A stretch of 7,772 nucleotides of DNA, taken from assembly GCA_937915485.1 (NCBI GenBank), contig CALGII010000041.1:1-7772 (forward strand), given 5' to 3'. Shown here one piece after another: positions 1-6,251 of this stretch (the stretch's first letter is position 1; each line of letters opens with the position of its first letter). Origin of the DNA: an uncultured Ignavibacteriota bacterium. GTDB lineage: Bacteria; Bacteroidota; Ignavibacteria; Tepidaquicellales; Tepidaquicellaceae. A program made the translations under genes and the position numbers. The notes beneath the pieces were generated by a model that saw nothing but the letters and a program-made list of their open reading frames with translations, had not been told where the DNA came from and made no database searches.

Positions 1-926
1 TCGTACCATTCGATGTACGAATAGTCGCCGTAATTCATCGAGCGCGTCGTTCTGATTTTATCGTAAAGCACGCCGTATGATTTTCTGTGCTCGCCGAGAT
101 ATGAATTCGCCACCATCAGCGCAGCGAACTCGTCACTCGAGCGCGTGATGTCAATCGGGAATCCCATAAATATAGCCGACCCGAACGCGTCCTTCGAAAT
201 AATTTCCACGTTCACTCCGTCAATCTTTTCTGGCATTCCCGCGGACGGGCTGCTTGCCGTTACTTCGGGCAGTTGCTTCATGTCGTTTACGAGAGAATTT
301 CTGAAATCATCAGTATAATTTCCCGCTATGCCGATTATAAGATTGCTTCTCGTGAAATATTTTCTGTAATGCTCTTTCACGTCGTCAAGCGTTATCGATT
401 TCACGCTTTCCGATTTCCCCATTACCATGTGCTGATACCGCGTGCCGCGGAAAAGAAAATCTTCGAGCGCCATCTTGCTGTACTCTTCGTCCGACGACGA
501 GCGTATTACCTGGTCAACGTAATTCTGCTGGTTCGATTTAACCCTGTCGAAGTCCTGCTGCGAGAACGACGGATTCAGGATTAATCCTTTCATTATTTCA
601 TAAAATCCGTTCAGGAAATCCTTATGCACTTCGAAAGAAAAAACAGATACTTCCTTGTCAACGCCCGCGCCGTAGTTCGCCGCCATCGGATAAATCTTTT
701 CCTGCACCTGCGAATAAGTAAGTTCGCCCGTGCCGCCCGATGTAATCGCGCTGACAGTCAGCCGCGTAAGCCCTTCCTTGCCCGCGGGGTCGCAGATTGA
801 ACCGTTCCTGAACATCAGTTTCACGACAACCTTGTCGGAATTCGGCATTTTCAGTTCAACGATTTCCTGCGAAAATACGTTTGAGAAAATTGCAGTCATC
901 AATATAATAATAAATATTTTTTTCAT
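1..926 (-). CDS. Exported M16-family peptidase-like protein without the zinc site, 3' end cut by window
   Basis: The reading frame runs open from the start to the left window edge, giving about 308 visible residues. Residues 1-19 look like a signal peptide (MKK, hydrophobic core, cleavage near VFS/QE), so the protein should leave the cytoplasm. The M16 fold is suggested by alignment with the gene just upstream: both carry a G-rich segment, the spacing GT..Y/L...V near the first domain, and a later YF.R.NL.I.I.G stretch matching FYRPEYCTILVTGD. Where the upstream protein has HxxEH, this one reads LTRLTVS, so the zinc ligands and catalytic Glu are replaced by R, V and S. Inactive M16 subunits commonly pair with an active one, as in mitochondrial processing peptidase; that role here is inferred. 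An in-frame ATG at 938, 4 nt after the upstream stop, is an alternative start; 926 was preferred because it begins the signal peptide with MKK. Neither has a clear Shine-Dalgarno. Confidence 0.85.
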   Translation of the reverse strand, partial: MKKIFIIILMTAIFSNVFSQEIVELKMPNSDKVVVKLMFRNGSICDPAGKEGLTRLTVSAITSGGTGELTYSQVQEKIYPMAANYGAGVDKEVSVFSFEVHKDFLNGFYEIMKGLILNPSFSQQDFDRVKSNQQNYVDQVIRSSSDEEYSKMALEDFLFRGTRYQHMVMGKSESVKSITLDDVKEHYRKYFTRSNLIIGIAGNYTDDFRNSLVNDMKQLPEVTASSPSAGMPEKIDGVNVEIISKDAFGSAIFMGFPIDITRSSDEFAALMVANSYLGEHRKSYGVLYDKIRTTRSMNYGDYSYIEWY

Positions 927-942
927 CTTGAAATTCATTTAA

Positions 943-2283
943 TTATTTAACCGGACCGTTTTCGTCCGCAGATATTGTGCCGATTGTGAGTTCGGACTCC
1001 GTAAAATATTTCTTCGCCGTGTTAATGAGGTCTTCGGGCTTAATCTTTCCGTAAAGGCTGTAGTAATTATTAACCGATTCGGGATTTCCCGTGAGAACGA
1101 TGTAATACGCGAGCATCCCCGCGATTCCGCCGGGAGTGTCGTTTCTCATCGCGAAAGAATATTTTAAGTTTGAAATCGCGTCCCTGAGTTTATTCGCGTC
1201 AACGAGCGTCGTCTTCGACTTCTCGAGCGTCTTCATTATTTCATCCTTGACGTACTGCATGTCGTCCTTGCTCTTTACGGACGCCGATATTGTAATCAGG
1301 TTCGGGTCTCGGTTGAACGGCGCGCCCATATAAACGTATCTTACTTTTCTCTCGTTAACCACGAGTTTGTTGTATAACTCCGACACGTTCGAGAAGAAAA
1401 CGTTGTCTATCAAATCCAGCGCGGGACCGTCCATCTCGCTGTCGCTGAACGCGGGACCCTTGAAATTCAATGACAGCACGGGCGGAACGTCTCCGTTCTT
1501 TATGTGCGTGTATCGCGTACCGTTCTGCTTCGGCTCCGCGGGTATGTCGGCGGTGTAAGTTCCGTGCGCCCAGTTGCCGAAATACTTTTCGCTAAGTTTC
1601 ACGACCTGCTCGGGTGTAACGTCGCCCGTGACGAGAATCGTGCAGTACTCGGGCCTGTAAAACCTGTCGAAGAATTTTTTCGAATACTCGTACTGGTTCG
1701 GCATGTCAACTATGTCCTTGAAAAATCCCATAGTCGTGTGCTTGTAAGTGTGTCTGTCGAACGCGGTATTCCTTATGTTCTCGTAAAGTTGAGCGGAAGG
1801 ATTCGAAATGTTCTTCGTGTATTCGCCCTTCACCGCGCCCGCTTCCGTCTTGAAGTCGTGCTCGGAATATTTCAGGTTCTGAAACCTGTCGCCCTCAATC
1901 TCGAACATAAGTTCCAGTTTCGCGGAGTTGCCGACCATGTGGTAAACAGTCTGGTCAAGCGACGTGTACGCGTTAGCGGACGCGCCGATTGATTTCAAGA
2001 CCTCGTCGTATTTTTCTTTCGAGTACTTGTCCGTTCCCCTGAACATCATGTGCTCGAAGAAATGCGCGAACCCCGTAACGCCTTCCTCAATCTCGTTACG
2101 CGAGCCCGCGCGCACGACTATGTAAAACGCCGCGATGCCCGGGCTTTCAAACGGCACCGTCACGACGTTCAGTCCGTTCGGAAGTTTGTGCTGGTGAATC
2201 TTGTAGGGAAAAATGTTTTCGCCTTTCATAAATGTAAAACCGCATATTATCAGCGGCAGAATTATCATTAATAATTTTTTCAT
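943..2283 (-). CDS. Exported M16-family zinc metallopeptidase (pitrilysin/MPP-like)
   Basis: A 446-residue zinc protease, the usual length for a two-domain M16B subunit. Residues 1-20 form a signal peptide-like segment (MKK followed by a hydrophobic core). The inverted zinc motif HFFEH lies at residues 74-78: His74 and His78 bind zinc and Glu77 is the catalytic base. Glu154, 76 residues after His78 in VKGEYTKN, fits the third zinc ligand of the family. A segment FYRPEYCTILVTGD at 208-221 is the typical end of the first M16 domain, and the C-terminal half is the second, non-catalytic domain. Family members degrade or process peptides inside a closed chamber; the substrate cannot be read from the sequence. 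The next gene starts 4-16 nt downstream and encodes an M16 homologue lacking zinc ligands, so the two probably form a heterodimer. The ATG at 2283 is the first in-frame start giving a signal peptide and lies downstream of a promoter candidate. No Shine-Dalgarno is visible. Confidence 0.93.
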   Translation of the reverse strand: MKKLLMIILPLIICGFTFMKGENIFPYKIHQHKLPNGLNVVTVPFESPGIAAFYIVVRAGSRNEIEEGVTGFAHFFEHMMFRGTDKYSKEKYDEVLKSIGASANAYTSLDQTVYHMVGNSAKLELMFEIEGDRFQNLKYSEHDFKTEAGAVKGEYTKNISNPSAQLYENIRNTAFDRHTYKHTTMGFFKDIVDMPNQYEYSKKFFDRFYRPEYCTILVTGDVTPEQVVKLSEKYFGNWAHGTYTADIPAEPKQNGTRYTHIKNGDVPPVLSLNFKGPAFSDSEMDGPALDLIDNVFFSNVSELYNKLVVNERKVRYVYMGAPFNRDPNLITISASVKSKDDMQYVKDEIMKTLEKSKTTLVDANKLRDAISNLKYSFAMRNDTPGGIAGMLAYYIVLTGNPESVNNYYSLYGKIKPEDLINTAKKYFTESELTIGTISADENGPVK

Positions 2284-2306
2284 AGGATAATGGTTATCGT
2301 GGAAAT

Positions 2307-2337
2307 TAAAGATATATTGATTGACTAAAAATACAAA
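2307..2337 (-). promoter_or_regulatory. Candidate Bacteroidota-type promoter for the M16 gene pair
   Basis: Reading the minus strand, TTTG (complement of 2334-2337) is followed after 19 bp by TATCTTTA (complement of 2307-2314), 23 bp before the M16 start codon. This fits the -33 TTTG / -7 TAnnTTTG consensus of Bacteroidota with one mismatch at the last base. It sits between the repeat array and the gene, where a promoter would be expected. The region is AT-rich, so a chance match is possible. Confidence 0.35.
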
Positions 2338-2342
2338 TCGCC

Positions 2343-2514
2343 GTTTTTCTGTTTTACCACTAAGGCACTAAGAACACTAAGAATTTCGAATCTATGTTTA
2401 AAACACTAAGAACACATAGGTCACTAAGATTGAAGTGCATTCTTAGTGCTCTGCGTGATCTTAGTGATAAAATCTATTGCTCTTTCTCTTTCTCTTAATT
2501 GTTAATTGCCAATC
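2343..2514. repeat. Fold-back repeat unit A (172 bp)
   Basis: The outer arms are TTTTACCACTAAG at 2352-2364 and CTTAGTGATAAAA at 2460-2472, which pair with one mismatch. CACTAAG words start at 2358, 2366, 2375, 2404 and 2422. An inner hairpin pairs CACTAAGA (2422-2429) with TCTTAGTG (2441-2448) around an 11-nt loop. The unit ends in a CT-rich tract and three heptamers (2495-2515). It is nearly identical to unit C: 2347-2415 matches 2746-2814 without a difference, and I count about ten differences over the whole unit. Confidence 0.9.
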
Positions 2515-2741
2515 GTTTTTCTGTTTTACCACTAAGGCACTAAGACCACTAAGACTAAACAAGCAATTTATTTTTTGTATCACTAAGGTCACATAGATCA
2601 CTAAGAATCGACTCGTATTTTCTCCTCGTTTATACTTCTTTTCTTCACGCTTTTAATAAATCTTTTTCTTCGTGCCCTGCGTGATCTTAGTGGTAAAAAT
2701 CTAATTCTCTTGCTCTTTCTCTTAATTGTTAACTGCTAATC
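2515..2741. repeat. Fold-back repeat unit B, diverged and longer (227 bp)
   Basis: This unit keeps perfect outer arms, TTTTACCACTAAG at 2524-2536 and CTTAGTGGTAAAA at 2686-2698, and the same CT-rich and heptamer tail (2701-2742). Its centre differs from units A and C and is about 55 bp longer. The central part still contains the words CACTAAGG, CACATAGA and CACTAAGA around 2581-2606, so it is a variant of the same design and not an unrelated insertion. On the right side one word is CTTCGTG (2668-2674) in place of CTTAGTG. Confidence 0.85.
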
Positions 2742-2914
2742 GTTATTCTGTTTTACCACTAAGGCACTAAGAACACTAAGAATTTCGAATCTATGTTTAA
2801 AACACTAAGAACACTTAGGGCACTAAGATTGAAGTGTATTCTTAGTGCTCTGCGTGATCTTAGTGGTAAAAATCTATTTCTCTTGCTCTTGCTCTTAATT
2901 GTTAATTGCTAATC
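2742..2914. repeat. Fold-back repeat unit C (173 bp)
   Basis: The outer arms TTTTACCACTAAG (2751-2763) and CTTAGTGGTAAAA (2859-2871) are perfect 13-bp complements. The pairing can extend imperfectly to about 32 bp per side. An inner hairpin pairs CACTAAGA (2821-2828) with TCTTAGTG (2840-2847) around 11 nt. The high similarity to unit A, with the different unit B between them, suggests recent duplication or gene conversion. Confidence 0.9.
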
Positions 2915-2929
2915 GTTAATTGCTAATTG
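2895..2929. repeat. Five tandem heptamers of the TTAATTG/CTAATTG type
   Basis: The stretch reads as five 7-bp units in a row: TTAATTG, TTAATTG, CTAATCG, TTAATTG, CTAATTG. Three-unit versions close unit A (2495-2515) and unit B (2722-2742). Each heptamer tract follows a CT-rich run of TCTTGC/TCTTTC hexamers. The heptamers therefore join one fold-back unit to the next. Confidence 0.85.
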
Positions 2930-2930
2930 A

Positions 2931-2960
2931 CTAAGTGTCCTTAGTGCCTTAGTGGTAAAA
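2931..2960. repeat. Inverted terminal copy of the repeat end
   Basis: This 30-bp segment is the reverse complement of the unit start at 2751-2780 with two mismatches. On the transcribed strand it begins 9 nt after the sdhB stop codon. It closes the array as a terminal inverted repeat and could be part of the sdhB 3' untranslated region. Confidence 0.85.
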
Positions 2961-2969
2961 TATCTTTAC

Positions 2970-3680
2970 TCACATTTCCCGCGAAGAAATCCGCTTCTTC
3001 AGTTGCGATATGTGCCAGGTGATGTTTATCTCCTTCGGACAGGTTTCTATGCAGTTGAAAATCGTATGGCATCTCCACACGCCGTCCGGATTGTCAATTA
3101 TGTCAAGCCTCTCGTCTCCCGCCTCGTCACGCGTGTCGAACGCGAATCTGTAAGCCTTCAGGAAAGCCGCGGGTCCAATGTAGTTTTCATTCGACCACGT
3201 TGAAGGACACGACGTCGTGCAGCATCCGCAGAGAATGCACTTGGCGGATTCAAAAAGTTTTTCGGCGTCCTCGTTCGACTGCAGACGTTCGCTGTTCGGC
3301 GGTGGAGGCGTCTTCGTTATCAGGTACGGTTTTATAACTTCGTACTTGCTGAAGAAACCCGACATGTCAACGACGAGGTCCTTTATTATCGGCATCGCGG
3401 GAAGCGGCTCGATAACAACAGGCTTTTTCAGGTTAAGGTCTTTAAGAAGCACCGAACAGGCGAGACGGTTCTTTCCGTTTACCTTCATTCCGTCGCTTCC
3501 GCAAATTCCGTGCGCGCACGAGCGCCTGAACGTAAGCGTGCCGTCCTGCTTCCATTTTATTTCGTGAAGCACGTCAAGCAGCCGCCAGTCGGGGCTCACG
3601 TCCTTCAGCCCGTATTCCCTGAAATACGGCTTGTCGTCCTTTTCGGGATTGTAACGAAGTATTCTGACTGTAATATCCAT
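2970..3680 (-). CDS. sdhB: Succinate dehydrogenase/fumarate reductase iron-sulfur subunit
   Basis: This 236-residue protein carries electrons from the SdhA flavin to quinone, at the cytoplasmic face of the membrane. The N-terminal ferredoxin domain has SCAHGICGSDG with Cys55, Cys60, Asp63 and Cys75, giving a [2Fe-2S] site with an Asp in the position of the third Cys, as in E. coli SdhB. The C-terminal domain has CILCGCC (Cys148, Cys151, Cys154) with Cys214 for the [4Fe-4S] cluster, and Cys158, Cys204 and Cys210 for [3Fe-4S]. The quinone-side segment reads CPSTWSN, with one Trp where E. coli has two; this resembles SdhB of other phyla as I remember them. The length is normal and all ligands are present. 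The start is 1 nt after the stop of the preceding gene, with no separate Shine-Dalgarno, so translation is probably coupled. No sdhC or sdhD follows: repeats begin 9 nt after the stop. Confidence 0.97.
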   Translation of the reverse strand: MDITVRILRYNPEKDDKPYFREYGLKDVSPDWRLLDVLHEIKWKQDGTLTFRRSCAHGICGSDGMKVNGKNRLACSVLLKDLNLKKPVVIEPLPAMPIIKDLVVDMSGFFSKYEVIKPYLITKTPPPPNSERLQSNEDAEKLFESAKCILCGCCTTSCPSTWSNENYIGPAAFLKAYRFAFDTRDEAGDERLDIIDNPDGVWRCHTIFNCIETCPKEINITWHISQLKKRISSREM

Positions 3681-3681
3681 A

Positions 3682-4476
3682 TTATTTCAACTTAAAATCG
3701 GATTTTAAAATTCTCTTGTAACTTTCCCTGTCGATGCACTTGTAAACCTTATCGACGAGTTCATAACCCTTTTCCACTTCTCCAAGCGAATAATAATCCG
3801 CAACTATTGCCGCGAGAATAGTCTTCACGCTTCCCGCGTCCGTGTTGAAAGTATCCTCTCCGTCCTCCGCGGGGCATTCGAACCCTTCCTTAATCAACTC
3901 GTCGAGGTCTTTCGTGAACTCTTCAATCTCGCCGCGAAGCATATCCTTGAATTTTCCCGTTATGTCTTTAAGTTTCTTTCCGTCGAACCCCTCAACCCTA
4001 AGCGGGAAGCGGGTTTCGGCGTAGTTAGTGAACGCGTACGCGAACATGTCGTTTCCCGAAAGAATTTCCTTCACGCCGTCATTGTCAAGGTCTTCGAGTA
4101 TAAATCCCGAATTCCCGTAGAACGACGAATCGAGTTTGACGAATTTATCGTTGTCAAGAAATGAATCCTCAACAATCTTTCCGAGAATAAGCGACGAGCA
4201 GCAATGAGCGCCGCCCGAATAAAAATTAATGAAGTAATAAACCTCTCCGCCCTTTTTGAAAGACTCCGCCTGAACGGAATAAACGTATTCGTAATACGTT
4301 TCCGAAAATATTTTCTTCTTGCCTTTCGATATAGTCAGCGTCGTCGTGAACTCGCTCGTGTCAACCGTCGATTTGAACCTGTACTTTCCAATCGTCGTGT
4401 CAACCTTTATGTCCCACTGCGCGTGCGACGCCGCGGCGAATACAACCGTCAGAATTAAAACGAGAAAAATCCTCAT
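3682..4476 (-). CDS. Exported protein of unknown function between sdhA and sdhB
   Basis: I do not recognise this 264-residue protein. Residues 1-20 are a clear signal peptide (charged start, hydrophobic core, cleavage at SHAQ/W), so it should be periplasmic or secreted. The mature part has many Tyr, Phe and charged residues in beta-strand-like alternation. Residues 87-93 read SGGAHCC, with vicinal Cys92-Cys93; other Cys are 201 and 247. Residues 129-137 read DLDNDGVKE, a DxDxDG loop like the calcium-binding loops of FG-GAP/VCBS repeats. The C-terminal part (about 170-260) looks helical and acidic. Its ATG overlaps the sdhA TGA by one base, and sdhB starts 1 nt after its stop, so it is embedded in the sdh operon. 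Stable integration suggests co-expression with complex II, but subunit, maturation or unrelated roles are all open. It has neither the membrane segments nor the length expected of SdhC or SdhD. Confidence 0.88.
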   Translation of the reverse strand: MRIFLVLILTVVFAAASHAQWDIKVDTTIGKYRFKSTVDTSEFTTTLTISKGKKKIFSETYYEYVYSVQAESFKKGGEVYYFINFYSGGAHCCSSLILGKIVEDSFLDNDKFVKLDSSFYGNSGFILEDLDNDGVKEILSGNDMFAYAFTNYAETRFPLRVEGFDGKKLKDITGKFKDMLRGEIEEFTKDLDELIKEGFECPAEDGEDTFNTDAGSVKTILAAIVADYYSLGEVEKGYELVDKVYKCIDRESYKRILKSDFKLK

Positions 4477-6230
4477 CAGTATTTCCTCTCCATGGGTTTA
4501 TATTTCGTTATTGTAACGGGCTTCAATTTTATTTCGGGACTGCCGCCGTTCTCGAATATGAACGAATGCTTCATCCCGTTATCGTCGTCCCTTTTCGGGA
4601 AATCCTCGCGCGTGTGCGCTCCGCGGCTTTCCTTCCTGTTAAGCGCGCCGTATACGGTCGCCTCCGCGTTTGCAAGCAGGTTCTCGAGTTCAAGCGCTTC
4701 CATTAAATCCGTGTTGAAAACCGTTCCCTTGTCTTCAATTGAAATGCTCTTGTACCGCTCTTTAAGTTCTCCGAGTTTATCAACCATCGCCTTCAAATCT
4801 GTTTCGTTCCTGAATATCCCGCATTTCTCCATCATCCATTCCTGAAGTTCCGTCCTCAGTTTATACACCTTCTCCGTTCCTGTATTGTTAAGAACGGATT
4901 TAATTTTTTCTTTCGTCTTTTCTTCGGGCTTCGATTTAATCTCCGCGTGTTCCGCGGTCTTGAGAAATTCGCCTATCGCCTTTCCGCCGCGCCTTCCGAA
5001 CACTACAATGTCGAGAAGCGAGTTCGTGCCGAGCCTGTTGCCTCCGTGCACGGAAACGCAGGCGCATTCGCCAGCCGCGTAAAGACCTTTCACCGTGTTT
5101 CCCTTTTCGTCCGCGAGCACTTCGCAGTTCACGTTCGCGGGTATTCCGCCCATCGCGTAATGCGCGGTCGGCTGAATGGGAATAGGCTCTTTCGTCGGCT
5201 CGACTCCGAGATACGTTCTCGCGAATCCCGTTATCTCAGGAAGTTTTTCGTCGATTACTTTCTTGCCGAGATGCGACACGTCGAGCAGCACGTAATCCGT
5301 TCCGTCACTTCCCTTTATTCCGCGTCCTTCGCGTATTTCGGAAATAATCGCCCTCGACACCATATCCCTCGGCGCCAGATCCATCACGGTCGGCGCGTAT
5401 CTCTGCATGAACCTTTCGCCGTCCTTGTTCTTCAGTATGCCGCCTTCGCCTCTCGCCGCCTCGCTCACGAGAATTCCCAGACGCCACAATCCCGTCGGAT
5501 GAAACTGGAAGAATTCCATATCCTCGAGCGGAAGCCCGTTCCTGTAAACAAGCGCGGTGCCGTCGCCCGTGCCGACGTGCGCGTTCGAAGTTATCCTGAA
5601 CACGCGTCCGTAACCGCCCGTGGCGAGCATCACCGCCTTCGCGTGAAAAACCGTTACCTCGCCCGTCGCTATGTCGAACGCCGCGACGCCCTTGCACACG
5701 TTATCCTCGACAATCAAATCAGTAACGAAAAACTCGGAATAAAAATCGACCTTGTTCTTTATGCAATTCTCGTAAAGCGTCTGAAGCATTACGTGCCCCG
5801 TCCTGTCGGCGGAATAGCAAGCGCGCATAACGGGAATCCTCTTTCCGTAAGGGTCGTTCGGGTCGGCGGGTTTCGTGTGTCCTCCGAATTTCCTCTGCGC
5901 TATTTTTCCGTCTTCGTTTCTCGAAAACGGCAGTCCCATATGCTCGAGTTCTATGACCGCGCGTATCGCGTCTTTGCACATAGTTTCAATCGCGTCCTGG
6001 TCGCCGAGATAATCGCTTCCCTTAACCGTGTCGAACGCGTGGTTCTCCCAGTTGTCGTCCTCCATATTTCCAAGCGCGGCGCAGACACCGCCCTGCGCTG
6101 TGCCCGTGTGCGAGCGCGGAGGAAAAACTTTCGACAAAACGGCGCACGAGTATTCCTTCGGAATCTCGACCGCGGCTCTCAACCCCGCGCCGCCCGCGCC
6201 GATTATTATTACGTCATAATTCTTTACCAT
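4476..6230 (-). CDS. sdhA: Succinate dehydrogenase/fumarate reductase flavoprotein subunit
   Basis: This 584-residue catalytic subunit oxidises succinate to fumarate (TCA cycle) or runs in reverse, using FAD. The N-terminal dinucleotide fold has GAGGAGLRAA at 11-20. RSHTGTAQGG carries His41, the likely covalent FAD attachment site. Substrate-site residues of the family are visible: HPTG (His244), RGEGG (Arg260), the proton-shuttle Arg288 in APRDM, His357 in HYAMGG and Arg399 in GNRLG. The C-terminal domain ends with the typical SRGAHTREDFPKRDD at 535-549. Length and motifs are those of the E. coli/mitochondrial-size flavoprotein (about 580-590 residues), not the longer form I associate with Bacteroides-type enzymes. 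The direction of the reaction cannot be told from this sequence. The start lies 21 nt after the protease gene, behind a CAA-rich leader without Shine-Dalgarno; the stop overlaps the next start. Confidence 0.98.
   Translation of the reverse strand: MVKNYDVIIIGAGGAGLRAAVEIPKEYSCAVLSKVFPPRSHTGTAQGGVCAALGNMEDDNWENHAFDTVKGSDYLGDQDAIETMCKDAIRAVIELEHMGLPFSRNEDGKIAQRKFGGHTKPADPNDPYGKRIPVMRACYSADRTGHVMLQTLYENCIKNKVDFYSEFFVTDLIVEDNVCKGVAAFDIATGEVTVFHAKAVMLATGGYGRVFRITSNAHVGTGDGTALVYRNGLPLEDMEFFQFHPTGLWRLGILVSEAARGEGGILKNKDGERFMQRYAPTVMDLAPRDMVSRAIISEIREGRGIKGSDGTDYVLLDVSHLGKKVIDEKLPEITGFARTYLGVEPTKEPIPIQPTAHYAMGGIPANVNCEVLADEKGNTVKGLYAAGECACVSVHGGNRLGTNSLLDIVVFGRRGGKAIGEFLKTAEHAEIKSKPEEKTKEKIKSVLNNTGTEKVYKLRTELQEWMMEKCGIFRNETDLKAMVDKLGELKERYKSISIEDKGTVFNTDLMEALELENLLANAEATVYGALNRKESRGAHTREDFPKRDDDNGMKHSFIFENGGSPEIKLKPVTITKYKPMERKY
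4485..4491 (-). promoter_or_regulatory. Shine-Dalgarno-like site for the exported protein gene
   Basis: GGAGAGG on the minus strand, inside the last sdhA codons, lies 8 nt before the ATG at 4476. It is the only convincing purine-rich ribosome site in the window. Together with the one-base stop/start overlap it supports this start. The bases also encode Met-Glu-Arg of SdhA, so the match may be partly fortuitous. Confidence 0.45.
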
Positions 6231-6233
6231 AAA

Positions 6234-6251
6234 TATTATTGTTGTTGTTGT
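6234..6251 (-). repeat. CAA trinucleotide tract in the sdhA leader
   Basis: The 21-nt spacer between the protease stop and the sdhA ATG is mostly a short AAC/CAA repeat (about five units) running into AATAATATTT. There is no Shine-Dalgarno. Such A-rich, unstructured leaders are typical of genes translated without one. Confidence 0.7.

Larger units (their letters stand above)
2343..2960. repeat. Array of three fold-back repeat units plus an inverted terminal fragment
   Basis: This array fills nearly all of the 686-bp gap between sdhB and the M16 genes; no gene is visible in it. Three tandem units (172, 227 and 173 bp) each begin with TTTTACCACTAAGGCACTAAG and end with the inverse, CTTAGTGGTAAAA, followed by a CT-rich tract and heptamers of the TTAATTG/CTAATCG type. 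The right end (2931-2960) is an inverted copy of the left-end motif, matching 28 of 30 bases, so the array as a whole has terminal inverted repeats. The basic word is CACTAAG, spaced 8-9 bp in the left half of each unit and inverted (CTTAGTG) in the right half. From memory, CACTAAG- or CACGAAG-type intergenic repeats occur in many environmental bacterial genomes; their function is unknown to me. Confidence 0.93.

Noticed and set aside
1504..1992. A 162-codon plus-strand frame opposite the M16 protease
   Set aside because: It overlaps a gene with intact catalytic motifs, has Arg/Val-rich low-quality composition, and is a shadow of that gene.
2422..2448. The inner hairpin as a Rho-independent terminator
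   Set aside because: The stem is only 8 bp and AT-rich, and no T-run follows it on either strand.
2343..2960. The repeat array as a CRISPR
   Set aside because: Units are 172-227 bp, palindromic overall, and lack short identical repeats separated by unique spacers of equal length; no cas gene is present.
2343..2960. The repeat array as an insertion sequence
   Set aside because: It has inverted ends, but no transposase frame is present inside and no target duplication could be shown; at most it is a non-autonomous element.
5305..5979. Two minus-strand frames inside sdhA (130 and 86 codons)
   Set aside because: They are out-of-frame readings of sdhA with Arg/Gly-rich translation; there is no sign of a frameshift because sdhA is intact.
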